Counted from the stretch's first letter, positions 1 through 9,714 are shown. The stretch is 64,000 nucleotides of DNA from Aquilaria yunnanensis (GCA_039654915.1 CM077593.1:57418501-57482500); one strand, 5' to 3'. Notes: a model not told the origin generated them from the sequence alone. Program-made: numbers and translations.

Positions 1-4
1 AAGA

Positions 5-244
5 GTGGCCGCGGCTATCAACTTAAAAGCCAGGCCAAAAGAAATCAAAAAAGGAGACCTCGTTCTCCGAAAGGCCGACTTCGCACCCCGAAGGCCATCT
101 CACGGAGTACTTCGCGCAAATTGGGAAGGACCTTATCTGGTCCTCGCCGAAGTACGAAAAGGCGTGTACAAGCTTGGCGACGCCGAAGGCGTAGAATTGA
201 AAAACACTTGGCATTCAGATGCCTTGAAAAAATTCTACGCCTAA
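5..244 (+). CDS. Integrase C-terminal domain of Tat element A (partial)
   Basis: The last 79 residues of the pol polyprotein, ending in TAA. It shows the C-terminal DNA-binding fold typical of gypsy integrases: a basic KKGDLVLRK stretch, then GPYLVL and GVYKLGD, then a WHSDALKKFY tail. The same ending recurs in B (to 9714), C (to 23719) and D (to 41749). The 5' part, with the zinc finger and catalytic core, is outside the window. The start is only a frame opening, not a true initiation codon. Integrase inserts the cDNA copy of the element into the nuclear genome. Confidence 0.85.
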   Translation: MAAAINLKARPKEIKKGDLVLRKADFAPRRPSHGVLRANWEGPYLVLAEVRKGVYKLGDAEGVELKNTWHSDALKKFYA

Positions 245-1002
245 GGTTGAGCGGAAGAAGTATGTTGTACAAGAAATATTCTAAGTACAGAATGGTCTTG
301 AGAAAAATTTTCAAGTATACCAAAATTGTCCAAGACAGATTTCCGCGAAGGTGCTCGCCACGAAAAAAGCGGTTGTGACTTCCCGAAGCCCCTTGAGCCA
401 CTATGCTCGGGAAAAATGGGAAACAAGAATCTTGCAAAGGTACTCAGCATAATCAGTGCAGAGAAAATTTTCCGAACACCCTTGAGCGAACATGCTCGGG
501 AGAAAGGGAAAGCAAGAATCTCGCAAAAATACACGCCAAAACAAAAGCAGAGGTAATTTCCGAACACCCTTGAGTGAACGTGCTCGGGAAAAAGGGAATG
601 AGCAATCTCGCGAAGATTTTCCTAAGTCCTTTTGAGCAAATACGCTCGGGACAATAGGAAGACAGAAAAATTTGGCTAAAGATTTTCCGAAGGCCCTTGA
701 GCGAACATGTTCGGGATAAAAGGAAACAAAAAGCCTGCAAAAGACTTAGCCAAATTTTTGCAAATTTTCCAGAAAGTCTCTTGAGCGAGCCTGCTCGGGA
801 CAAAGGAAGGTAAAAAGTTTCTTTGGTTGCAGGTTTTCCGAAAGTCTCTTGGAGCGAACGTGCTCGGGACAATGGAAATAAAGAAACTTGCAAGAAAGGA
901 CTTAGCCGAAAAGATTGTTCATTTAGAGCAAAAGCTGCCTTACAAAAGAAGTGTCCAAAGAAGGAGTACGAAGGAGAAAAATAAGAGGAGCCCTAAAGCA
1001 AA
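245..1002 (+). repeat. Spacer with seven hairpin repeats between pol and the antisense gene
   Basis: No protein gene is supported here. Seven diverged units of about 62-89 bases each hold a TTTTCCGAA-like lead, then CCC-TT-GAGC, a six-base loop and GCTC-GGG. The stem-loops are at 395-408, 484-497, 572-585, 634-647, 699-712, 783-796 and 852-865. The usual loop is GAACAT, with GAACGT, CACTAT, AAATAC and GAGCCT as variants. The flanking CCC and GGG can extend the stem past a TT bulge. The array lies where the sense pol transcript and the antisense transcript converge. Its function is unknown. Confidence 0.7.
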
Positions 1003-3351
1003 CTAGGGAGAGCCGGGTGGACGAAGACCAGGAAGCTTCAGATGCTCGACCCTGGACCACTGCCACCGAGGTCCCTCAGGAAAATTTAGGCCCTCCAGAA
1101 AAGAGAGGTCCAAATCTGGGAACCTCTGCAGCACCTGGTGCCGAGCGAGGCAGAAGCCGTCCTGAAAGGCGACCTTGGCCATGTCGTCAGAAGTACGTTT
1201 TTGAATGCCAAGGACATTGACCTCGTCCCTCAGCTCAGCAACCTCCTCCTCGAGCTCACTTATCCCCAGCATCTCTCCGGACTCCTTCTTCAGAGCCTCG
1301 ACCTCGGCTTGAAGAGCAGCGTTCTCGTCCGTCAAACTCGACGCAAGACTGTCGGAAACAGCCTTGTCCTTGACAAGATCTTCATTGGCGGCAAGCAGCT
1401 CCTTTACTTGGTCGCCGAGGTCGGAAATCTTCCGGGAGGAGTCCTTTTCAAGTTCTTCTCTTTTCTTCGAGAACTCCTCCCGAACGGCAGCAAGTTGCTG
1501 AGAACAATCCGCTGTCAGCTGCTGGTTGCTGGCGATCACCTTCGCAAGAGAAGCCTTCGCTTCAGTGAGTTCCCGCGAAGTCGCATCCTTGGAGGCAGCC
1601 TGTCTGGCCACCCGAACTCGGAGATAACCAGCGTACTCCAGCAGCTACGGCAAGGCAAAAGTCCAGGTTAGTACAAGTCTAAACACTTAGAAAATTGAGG
1701 AAAAAAGTGTAAAGACTATACCTGAGCAGCATGCTCGGTGACTTTTGCGGCGAGGGTATTATCCCCCGGGTGAGCCGCCGCAATGGCCCGGAAGGAGGCA
1801 TCAGTGGTCATCCCCTTCCAAATCTCTTTGGTCATCTTCGGACAATCGTCGGAGAACAGATTCATATCCTCCGTAATTGTCCAAAAGGGCTCCAAGGGGA
1901 TCTTCCCCTCAGGGATTGTGGCATTACGCAGGGCCCGTTTCCTCTCATGAATGGCCCTCCAGCCAACAGTAAGAGATTCCCCTGAGAGTGAGAAGGAAGT
2001 TAGGAGCAAAAGAAAAATTCGCGAAAAGAAAAGGAGCTGAACTTCGGCTAAAGACATACCTGGAGGAACCTCGGAGACAGTGTCCTCGGAATCCTCGGGC
2101 CCCTCGGAAGAAAGACCCTTACCCTTCTGCCGGTACCGCTCCTCGGCGGTGGGTACTTCTACCACTACAGTGTTTCTGGGGGCCTCGAGGTCGGGAAGAG
2201 GCACCTCGGCGGAAGTAGCAGGGACCTCGGCCGGTGGAATTTCAACAAGACCAGCGTCTTCGCCAGCTTCTTCTTCCAAAAGCTCTGGCTGAGGAGACTG
2301 GAGAGTTTTCCTAACTCGCTTCGCCGAGGGTCCCGCCCCTGTCGTCTTCCTTCTTCGGGAAGCCGCCTTCTTTGTTTGCTCCCCCTTCTCCACCTGGCCA
2401 GAAAAGAGGGCCTTGTAATAAGCGGCAGCCCCATCGCCCATCTCTGAAAAAGAGAAGAAATATCAGCGTAAGTCCGAGGAAAAAGTATAAAGGGATGGAA
2501 GATTACTCACTTTCGGCAAAAGTTTCGAAAGAAGTCTCCCCCTTAAGGAGCTTGACCAGCCAGGAGTCTTTCCCGGCGATGGCGGGAGCAGGCATATTGA
2601 GGTCAGTCACGTGCTCCTTAACCACTTTCAGCTCCCGAAGGACTTCTTCGGTCATCAACCTCCAGTTGATCGGAAAGGGGTAAAGAGCACGAGGAGAGAC
2701 CTCGGGAGCCCAGTCAGCGACTGCCCGAATGCGGGCGTCGAAATCCGCGAACACGGAAGCCAACGGTGGGGTCAGCAGCATCCTCGGATCGACGACGTCT
2801 GCGTTCAGCACTCCCTGAGCCCACCTGGTCGGGACATCAGACCAGTTCTTATCCACCTTGAGGAAAAAGAACTTAGGCTGCCACCCCCGCCAGCTGTCCT
2901 TCGTGTTGAAGGTGAAGGTGAATTTTTTGCTCCCGGATCCCCGAGGTAGCAGGAAATAGAAGCCACCCTTCGGGACCACATAGAGCTTGTAGTACTACAT
3001 GAAAATGATGAAGTGCGGCTCTATCCCGAACACGCCACACATGCAGAGGTAGGCGTTAAAATAGCAGTACGCGTTCGGGGGAAGCTGGTTCACAGCAATG
3101 CCATGGAATTGGCAGAACTCGCAAACCACCTTCGGGGGAGGATACCGAAGACCGGCCTTCAGTTGGGCTCGGAAGACGGTAACCTCGTCGCCACGGTTTG
3201 AAAAAGCAAAATGGCTAGAACGAGGCAGTCTGGTCACAGCGTAAGACGGAAGAAAGAATTTTTTCTTCCACCTCTCTAGTTTTTCGGGGGTGGTACAGCA
3301 AGGATGGGCCAGAAGAGGTTTCCAGCTCTCGGGAACAGGCATCGCAGACAT
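1003..3351 (-). pseudogene. Near-intact antisense gene of Tat element A (plant 'putative gypsy type transposon' family)
   Basis: Four exons can be read on the minus strand: 3351-2511, 2443-2060, 1981-1722 and 1644-1003. They are split by introns of 67, 78 and 77 bases (2510-2444, 2059-1982, 1721-1645) with GT/AG ends that keep the frame, giving about 708 codons. The N-terminal part has a conserved FFLPSYAVTRLP block and an AQLKAGLRYPPPK block. I associate these with the plant family called putative gypsy type transposon (Transposase_28). The middle is acidic and low-complexity, and the last exon is a long predicted coiled coil (about residues 510-640) followed by DGFCLARHQVL. The only break is TAG at 2997-2995, where copy C has a glutamine codon (CAA); CAG-to-TAG decay is likely. 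Its function is unknown. Three further copies lie at 10066-12489, 24027-26519 and 42590-45086. Confidence 0.8.
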
Positions 3352-4176
3352 GAAAAAGAGTTTGAGATGGAAAAGAAAATAGTTTCCAGAAAAAACTCAG
3401 AAGACGAGTTTGGAAAAAACAGCAGTTTTCCAGAAAAACTCAGAAAAACAGAGGAATCAAGTACTCTGGAAATCAAAACCCACCAAAAGATTTGCCGGAG
3501 GACGCCGTCGTGAAAGTTGGTTGGAAAAAGCTCTGATTAAAGAAGCTCCGCCACAGAAAGCAAGATAAAACGCAAGAACAGAGGGCAGAGCAGAAAAAGA
3601 GCAGAAAAACAGTAAGTGGGACTTATGATAGAATGGGCTATTTATAGGCCAAAGGTGGGTAACCGAAAAAACATCATAAGTACCCATTGGAGGCGAACCG
3701 TCGCCGTAACTGCCCGCTGCACCCGAAAAGGCGCGCCCTCTGTAAATGACGCGCCTCTCCTCCAGTGGCAAGAAGCCACGTGTCAACCGCTGCGCAGAAA
3801 TGGGGGACGTGCCTCCCCAAACGTGCCTGGAAAACCGGGACACGCCTCCTGATTGGGACACGTCGTTTGACATCCCTGAGAAATGGAGACGCGCCGCTCA
3901 GTCTGACACGCTTGGCCATCAGACCTGCAGAAATAAAAAAGCAGGCCACCTCGAGGACACCAAGAGACAGGCTATGGCTGAACAGCCCATGACTTTTGGG
4001 CAAGAGGTGTATCTTCGGTACAGGCTTTGCCTCGGAGACACCAAAGAAAAGGCCAAGGCCGAACAGCCCAGACCCTCGGGCAAAAGGTGCGACCTCGGAA
4101 CAGGTTATGCTTCCCAACAAGACTCCCAACGGCAACCTCGGAAAGAGATGCAAACCGAAGTCTTCACTTCGGCTTT
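3352..4176 (-). promoter_or_regulatory. Upstream region of antisense gene A with TATA box
   Basis: No protein gene is seen. A TATAAATA box on the minus strand (3639-3646) lies about 290 bases before the ATG. Boxes at comparable places are found in B (12818-12823), C (26846-26851) and D (45346-45351). Upstream of it, around 3675-3715, is a block with GGCGAA and GTCGCC that recurs in B-D. An ACGTGTC element (ABRE/G-box type) is at 3778-3784, with counterparts in C and D. This conservation suggests that the antisense gene has its own promoter and is not driven by the LTR; that is inference. Confidence 0.6.
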
Positions 4177-4191
4177 CCAGAGGGGGGCATG
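4177..4191 (+). other. Polypurine tract of Tat element A
   Basis: A purine run AGAGGGGGG followed by CATG sits immediately before the LTR start TGATAGCC. It is the expected primer for plus-strand DNA synthesis. Equivalent tracts precede the LTRs of B (GAGGGTGGG) and D (AAGGCGGG). Confidence 0.75.
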
Positions 4192-5058
4192 TGATAGCCA
4201 AAGGCTGTCGCCTCAATCTGGCCGAATACCCTGCCACAACAACGGCCGGAAGAACTGGCGCTTCCCGGGAATAGGTGGAATCATGCACCTCGGGAGATAG
4301 CCTGAGAGCTCCGAGCCTCGGCACGCCAGTAAAACTTGAGGACTCCATTCGCCCCCCAAGGTTGTGAACAACGCGCCTTCGGAAAAGTGGCACCAGACAT
4401 TGCTGCCCGAACATGATATCCCCGAAGGCGGAACCCCCTGGAACTGGGAACCCCCGAACTGAGGGTAGGCTTCCCGAAGAGGCTCTGTCCGAACTAGAGA
4501 ACGACCTCGCCCAGGGACCTCGGGAGTACGGCAGGCGCATTTAAGGAAGCATTTAAGGAAGCCTCTGACACGTCCCACCACAGACGTAAAAAGTCGCCCT
4601 GACGCGCAGACGCCATCAGAATCATATCATGGCCCGTCTCAGCACAAGGCTCGAGGCCATCTAGCTACCAACTATCTGTCCCCTACGCCCAGACGTTCAG
4701 GAGCATCCGACCGCACACGTGTCATGATCTGAACGGGCTAGGTATTCCTATATATACAGGAAATAAATACTTGACAGGAGGTTGGCAGGCCGGAGATACA
4801 GCTCCCATACTCTGAGAAAAGACCAGGCGAGACTTTTCTGCCTTTCTCTTTGAGCTAGTGGCTTTCTCCTTCTTCCGGCCACCACTGACTTGGGCGTCGG
4901 AGGCTCCCCCCCCGGAAAAACACTCCGGGGGCCTCCTAACCCTGTTTCTCAGTTTTCCAGGTACTCTCCTAGAGGCGATCCACCTTCCAGGCGTTCTTCC
5001 TCCTAGAAGTCTCCTCAACAGTCATCATGACTCACAACGATGAGGCCCTGGGCCATCA
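4192..5058 (+). repeat. LTR of Tat element A (867 bp)
   Basis: Starts TGATAGCC and ends CCATCA. It contains a G-box/ABRE motif CACGTGTCATGATCTG at 4716-4731 and a TATA box at 4749-4755. About 150 bases further on is a strong hairpin at 4899-4936 (GGAGGC with GCCTCC outside, CCCCGGA with TCCGGGG inside). The same order of motifs recurs in the other Tat LTRs, although the upstream part of this LTR is very different from LTR B. It abuts gag sequence with no primer-binding site. Confidence 0.85.
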
Positions 5059-5868
5059 CTAAGTTTTCAGGAGCTATCCACTGCCTTCACCCAGTAGTTC
5101 ATTGGCAGTAGGCCAACTGCCAAAATGTCAGTGCAGATGTTCAACATAGCACAGTGGGGTAGGGAGACCATTTGTGATTATGTTGAAAGGTTCAACCGAG
5201 AGGCTCTGAGTGTACCCGATTTTTGGCCAGAAATTCACATCCTTGCAATGATTAGAGGACTTCGGAAGGACTCCCAACTTTTCTATGAGTTTTCCAAATA
5301 CCCCTTGGACACCCTCGTGGAGTTCTATAGAAGGGCCGAACAACATATGACGGCCAAGGAGCTTAGAATGGGAGGACTAAAAGGAGAGCACCCACGTCCC
5401 GAAGGGCCCAGCCATCATCCTAGACATCAGAATGAGGGGGAAAGGTCCCGGAAACAAAGGGGGAAAACGCCAATGATGTTCACTCCCTTGAACACCACAA
5501 GAGCTAGCATCCTCATGGCTCTAGAAAGGCAAGGAACCATAGTTCCAAGGTGAAAGGCTGTGACCTCGAAAAACAAGAAGAACATGAAGAAATTCTGTCA
5601 ATTTCACCGAGATCATGGCCATGACATTGAAGATTGCTTTCAGTTAACGAAATACATCGAGTCCTTAGTCAAGCAAGCCAACTTCGCCAATACTTGTGGA
5701 TGCCTTCCCCGAAAGGGAGAAAGGAGGAGCAAAGGAGGGGGGAGGAGGAGGATTATGATTCAAATAGACGTTAGGATCAAAGTCCTAGGAAAAATCCGCT
5801 GTCATCAGCAAAGGTCATCCAAACCATCACTACCGGGATACCCTCGGCGGAGAGGAAAAAGAAGATAA
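5059..5868 (+). pseudogene. gag remnant of Tat element B
   Basis: Homology to gag of element C starts about 10 bases after the LTR. Visible are an in-frame TAG at 5095-5097 (also present in C at 19133-19135) and then a capsid-like stretch with DYVERFNREAL and FYEFSKYPLDTL. A CCHC-like motif follows at about 5591-5640 (CQFHRDHGHDIEDC), which would bind packaged RNA. The frame is broken near 5551 and after 5868. Gag forms the cytoplasmic virus-like particle. The N-terminal half is absent. Confidence 0.75.
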
Positions 5869-5882
5869 GAGAGATCTCCGTA

Positions 5883-6425
5883 ATGGAGTACGGGAGCTCG
5901 CCAAGCAAGCTCGTTTACGGGGACGGATCTACAGTAAAGTTCCCCCACAACGACCCACTCCTGGTCATGGCAAGGATAGGGAACTGGGACGTCAAAAGGG
6001 TACTCCTCGACAATGGCTCCAACACCGACGTATCTTCTCTCACTTGCTGCCTAAATTTGGCATTTCAAGAAGCAGTCTCAGCATAGTCAGCTCCCCCACC
6101 TTCGACATTGGCCCATCCGAGCTTCCAGTCCTCGGATGCATCAATCTGCCTTTGATGTTGAAAGGGACCTCCCCCTAGAGTCAGGAAGAGTTAATTGCCT
6201 CCATTATGACAAATTTTATTGTCATTAACGTTCCCTCGGCTTACAACGCTATCCTCGGAAGGCAGACTCAAGGTAATCTTCACATTCGCCCGGATGTAAA
6301 ATACCTAACAGTCACCTTCGCAACCAAAGGAGGAGATGCAGAAATCTTCATTGACCAAACCGAAGTCAGAAAAGTTTTCACAAAGGCCAGGCAAAGTCCA
6401 GCAAAGGCCAAGTACAGACTTCGGT
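5883..6425 (+). pseudogene. Aspartic protease region of Tat element B (frameshifted)
   Basis: Two frames carry retropepsin-like sequence. The first (5883-6086) has the active-site motif LLDNGSNTDV, with the catalytic aspartate kept. The second (6206-6427) has the FIVINVPSAYNAILGR block, the ILGR motif near the end of gypsy proteases. At least one frameshift lies between them. The enzyme would cut the Gag-Pol precursor. In copy C the first motif is altered to LLNDGSNTNV. Confidence 0.7.
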
Positions 6426-6429
6426 AAAT

Positions 6430-7990
6430 AAGGAAACGGTCAGGAGGGGCAAAGAGACAACAAGAAAGGAAAACGGAAGCTCGGAAAAAGAAGAAACAGA
6501 AGAAGTAGAGCTGATCCCTGCCCAAAACACCCAAGTCGGGGAAAAATTGGCAAAGAGTGATAAGGAGAAGCTTGTTTCTTTCTTGTTAATGAACAAAGAT
6601 CTATTCGCCTACTTGCCGAAAGACATGTCGGGGGTCAACCCCAGCATAATCCATCACAATCTTAGAGTACGCCCTAACGTTAGACCAATTCGGCAAAAAA
6701 AATGGAGTCTATCGGCTCGAAAGAATTCCTTTGTTAAAACCGAAGTTAACTGCCTCATTGAGGCTGGGGTAATAAGAGAAGTAAAATACCCCGAATGGCT
6801 CAACAACGTGGTTATTGCCACAAAAGAGGGGAGTGAGAAACTCTGACTGTGCATCAACTTTCGAAATTTGAATGACGCCTGCGCAAAGGACTCTTACCTT
6901 TTGCTAGCCATAGACCAGTTGGTGGACATAACCGCCAAATATGGGCTTCTCAGCTTCCTCGATGCCTTTAGCAGTTATCACCAGATTCGGATGAACCCCG
7001 AAGATGAAGAGAAAATGACTTTCATCACGGAAATTGGTACCTTCTGCTACATCAAAATGCCCTTCGGGCTTAAAAATGTAGGGGCCACCTATCAAAGGCT
7101 GATGAACAAAGTATTCGATTATTAGATCAAGAGAAACATGGAGGTATACGTTGATGATATGATAGTCAAAAGCAGAATGCCTAGTAATCATATCACCGAC
7201 TTAGGCAAAACCTTCCAACAACTTCGAGAGTTTGCCATATGTCTTAATCCCGAAAAGTGCATATTCGGAGTAAGTGCAGGAAAGTTTCTCGGGTTTATGG
7301 TATCAGAGAGGGGAATAGATAGCAACCCTGAAAAAGTCAAAGCCCTGCTAAATTTCTGAACACCGACATCCACCAAAGATATATAGAGGCTTACCAGTAG
7401 TATCACTTCCCTTAGTAGATTCATCTCCAGGAACGCCGGCCAATGTCAACCATTCTTCAAAGTACTCACCAAAGCCCCCAAGGGCGAAGACACTTCCGAA
7501 ACCCAGGAACGTCCTTGGAGCCCAGAATGCCAGAAAGCTTGGGATGAGTTTAAAAACTACCTAACTCACCTGCAAACGCTTCGGCAACCTCGGGAAGGAG
7601 AGCCCCTCATCCTCTACCTCACAGTTACTGAAAAAGCTGTGAGTTCGGTCTTAGTAAGCAAATCCCTGCATGGCACAGAGATCAGAGACCCACTGCTGCA
7701 AAAGGCCATCTACGCCTTAGTACTCGTAGGCAGAAGGTTGCGACCCTACTTTGTAGGACACATCATCACTGTCTGAAGTAACCTGCCTCTACGTGACGTA
7801 ATGAAAAAAGTAGAGCATTCGGGAATGCTATCAAAATGGTGCATCGAGCTCGAAGAATATGACATCACCTATGAGCCAAGAAGAGCAATAAAAGCCCAAG
7901 CACTGGCAGATTTTATTGCCAAAATTCCAGAAATCGAGAATGCTGAGACCATCGTGGAAGACCTAGCAAAGGTTAAACCAGAGTGGGAAC
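6430..7990 (+). pseudogene. Reverse transcriptase and first RNase H of Tat element B
   Basis: The sequence from 6547 reads through fingers and palm: FLDAFSSYHQIRM, then CYIKMPFGLKN, then the catalytic VYVDDM box at about 7147-7165. The RNase H connected to the transcriptase follows (VSSVLV, SKSLHG, then SKWCIELEEYDITYEP). It is broken by TGA at 6844-6846 (CGA in sister copy C), by TAG at about 7123 and by several frame changes. About 14 codons are missing in frame near 7654 (between VSSVLV and SKSLHG) compared with element C. Confidence 0.75.
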
Positions 7991-8376
7991 TCTCTGTCGA
8001 TGGAGCATCAGGGCGCTAGAGTAGTTCTTCGGGGGCCCGAAGGCATGAAATCTACTAAGGCCATCAAATTCGATTTTGATGTCACCAATAACATCGCCGA
8101 ATATGAGGGCTTCATAGCAGGATTAAAACTGGCCAGAAAAGTTGGTGTAAAAAACCTTATGGCCCACAGTGACTCACAACTAGTAGTCCGGCAAACGAAA
8201 AGAGAATATGCAGCAAAGGATCCAACTTTGGCAAAATATCAGGACCTCGTCAAAAGGCTCATTGAAGAGTTTGATTCAGTACAGATAGAAAACGTGCCCC
8301 GAAGAGACAATACTCAAGCTGACACCTTAGTCAAATCCAAGGAACCTATAAAGGTACTAAAGCAACCTAGCACATA
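7960..8376 (+). pseudogene. Second (archaeal-type) RNase H of Tat element B
   Basis: A second RNase H fold follows the first, a known hallmark of Tat elements. Motifs visible are LSVDGAS, then EYEGFIAGL, then HSDSQLVV and RRDNTQADTL, which supply the expected acidic residues. A short deletion right after VDGAS (about 8005) shifts the frame, and the rest continues in the frame opened at 8000. The end merges with the linker to integrase. Confidence 0.7.
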
Positions 8377-8380
8377 ATTA

Positions 8381-9714
8381 ATGTGTGTAGCAGCGTTGGG
8401 GGAAGGATGGCAAGATCCCATCAAGAAATACCTGGCAACTTCGGAACTCCCCGAGGATCCCAAGGAGGCCGCAAGAGGATGGCAAGATCCCATCAAGAAA
8501 TACCTGGCAACTTCGGAACTCCCTGAGGATCCCAAGGAAGCCGCAAAGGTACGAAAGCGCTCTAGGAGATACTTCCTCATCGGAGATGAACTATACAGAC
8601 AGGGGTATGCGAGCCCCCTGCAGAAATGCATAGGCAAAAATAAGGTCAAAACAATACTCGAAGAAGTCTACGAAGGAGCCTGTGGCTCCCATATAGGAAC
8701 AGATGCCCTTGCTGGGGTATTACTTCGCCAAGGTTACTTTTGGCCTACCTTAAGGAAAGACGCTAGGCAATTTGTCCGAAGATGTGACAATTGCCAAAGG
8801 CACGCCAACATCCAAAAGTTACCTTCAGAAAGAATAACTTCAGCAAATTATCCTTGCCCCTTCACCGTATGGGGTATTGATCTTATCGGACCTCTTCCGA
8901 GTGCTCCCGGTGGGGTGAAGTTCTGCATAGTCGCAGTAGACTACTTCAATAAGTGGATTGAAGCGGAGCCATTGGCATCAATCTCGGTGAAAGATATCCA
9001 AAAGTTCATGTGGAAGAACATCATATGCCAATTTGGCATACCAAGGGTAATAGTCGCCGACAATGGAACCTAGTTTACGGATAGAGGATTCCAGGAATTC
9101 GTGGCTAACCTCGGCGCAAAAATGCATTTCACTCCAGTAGCCCACCCTCAAACTAATGGGCAGGTCGAGGTATCCAATAGGACAATAAAAGATGGCTTAA
9201 GGAAGAGGCTAAAGGAGGCAAAGGGGAAATGGCCAGGAGAGCTCCCAAGTGTGCTATGGAGCTATCGTACGACTCCCCGAAGGGCCAGCGGGGAAACTCC
9301 TTTCTCACTCATATATGGGACAGAAGCCATCATCCCCATTGAAGTCATACAGCCTTCGATAAGAATACAAGTATTCGACGAAGGAGGAAACAACCTTGGC
9401 TTGAAGACAAAACTAGACCTCGCCGAGGAACATCGCGAAATGGCCGAACTTAGAAGGAAGGCTTTCCAACAAAGAATAGCTCATGCCACTAACTTACGTA
9501 TAAGAAGAAAAGATATCAAAAAAGGAGACCTCGTCCTCCAAAAGGCTGAATTTGAGGCACGCAAGCCATCAGAAGGGGTACTTCGGGCAAACTGGAGTGG
9601 ACCTTATTTGGTCCTCGATGAAGTCCGCCTAGGGGTCTACAAACTGGGTGATACTGAGGAGTAGAATTGAAAAATACTTGGCATTCAGACTCTTTGAAAA
9701 GATTCTATACTTAG
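8381..9714 (+). pseudogene. Integrase of Tat element B
   Basis: Contains the HHCC zinc finger (SHIGTDALAG to CDNCQRH), the catalytic core with WGIDLIGPLP, VADNGT and NGQVEVSN, and the C-terminal KKGDLVLQKAEF / GPYLVLDEV domain. The core is interrupted by TAG at 9071-9073, where a glutamine is expected (NGSQF in D). The last 50 bases are shifted by a small deletion near 9660. The N-terminal linker carries a perfect in-frame 24-residue tandem duplication at 8407-8550. Confidence 0.8.

Larger units (their letters stand above)
1..5058 (+). mobile_element. Tat-type Ty3/gypsy element A, 3' portion
   Basis: Contains, in order, the integrase C-terminus, a repeat-rich spacer, an antisense gene, a polypurine tract and an LTR. 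The 5' part lies upstream of the window. Assignment to the Tat clade rests on near-identity of layout and protein with elements B-D, which show the two RNase H domains known for Tat elements. The LTR joins directly to gag of element B, so A and B now share one LTR. Confidence 0.85.

Noticed and set aside
453..893. 146-codon minus-strand ORF with FARFLFPLSRA-type repeats in the spacer of A
   Set aside because: Apparent protein repeats simply translate the hairpin-carrying DNA repeats. No counterpart in B-E.
245..1002. Array at 245-1002 considered as a CRISPR-like array
   Set aside because: Units are diverged, spacers are not unique segments of fixed length, and the context is a plant retrotransposon.
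3674..4540. 288-codon minus-strand ORF spanning the upstream region and LTR A
   Set aside because: Runs across the LTR boundary, has arginine/serine-rich low-complexity sequence and is not conserved in copies B-D. GC-rich chance frame.
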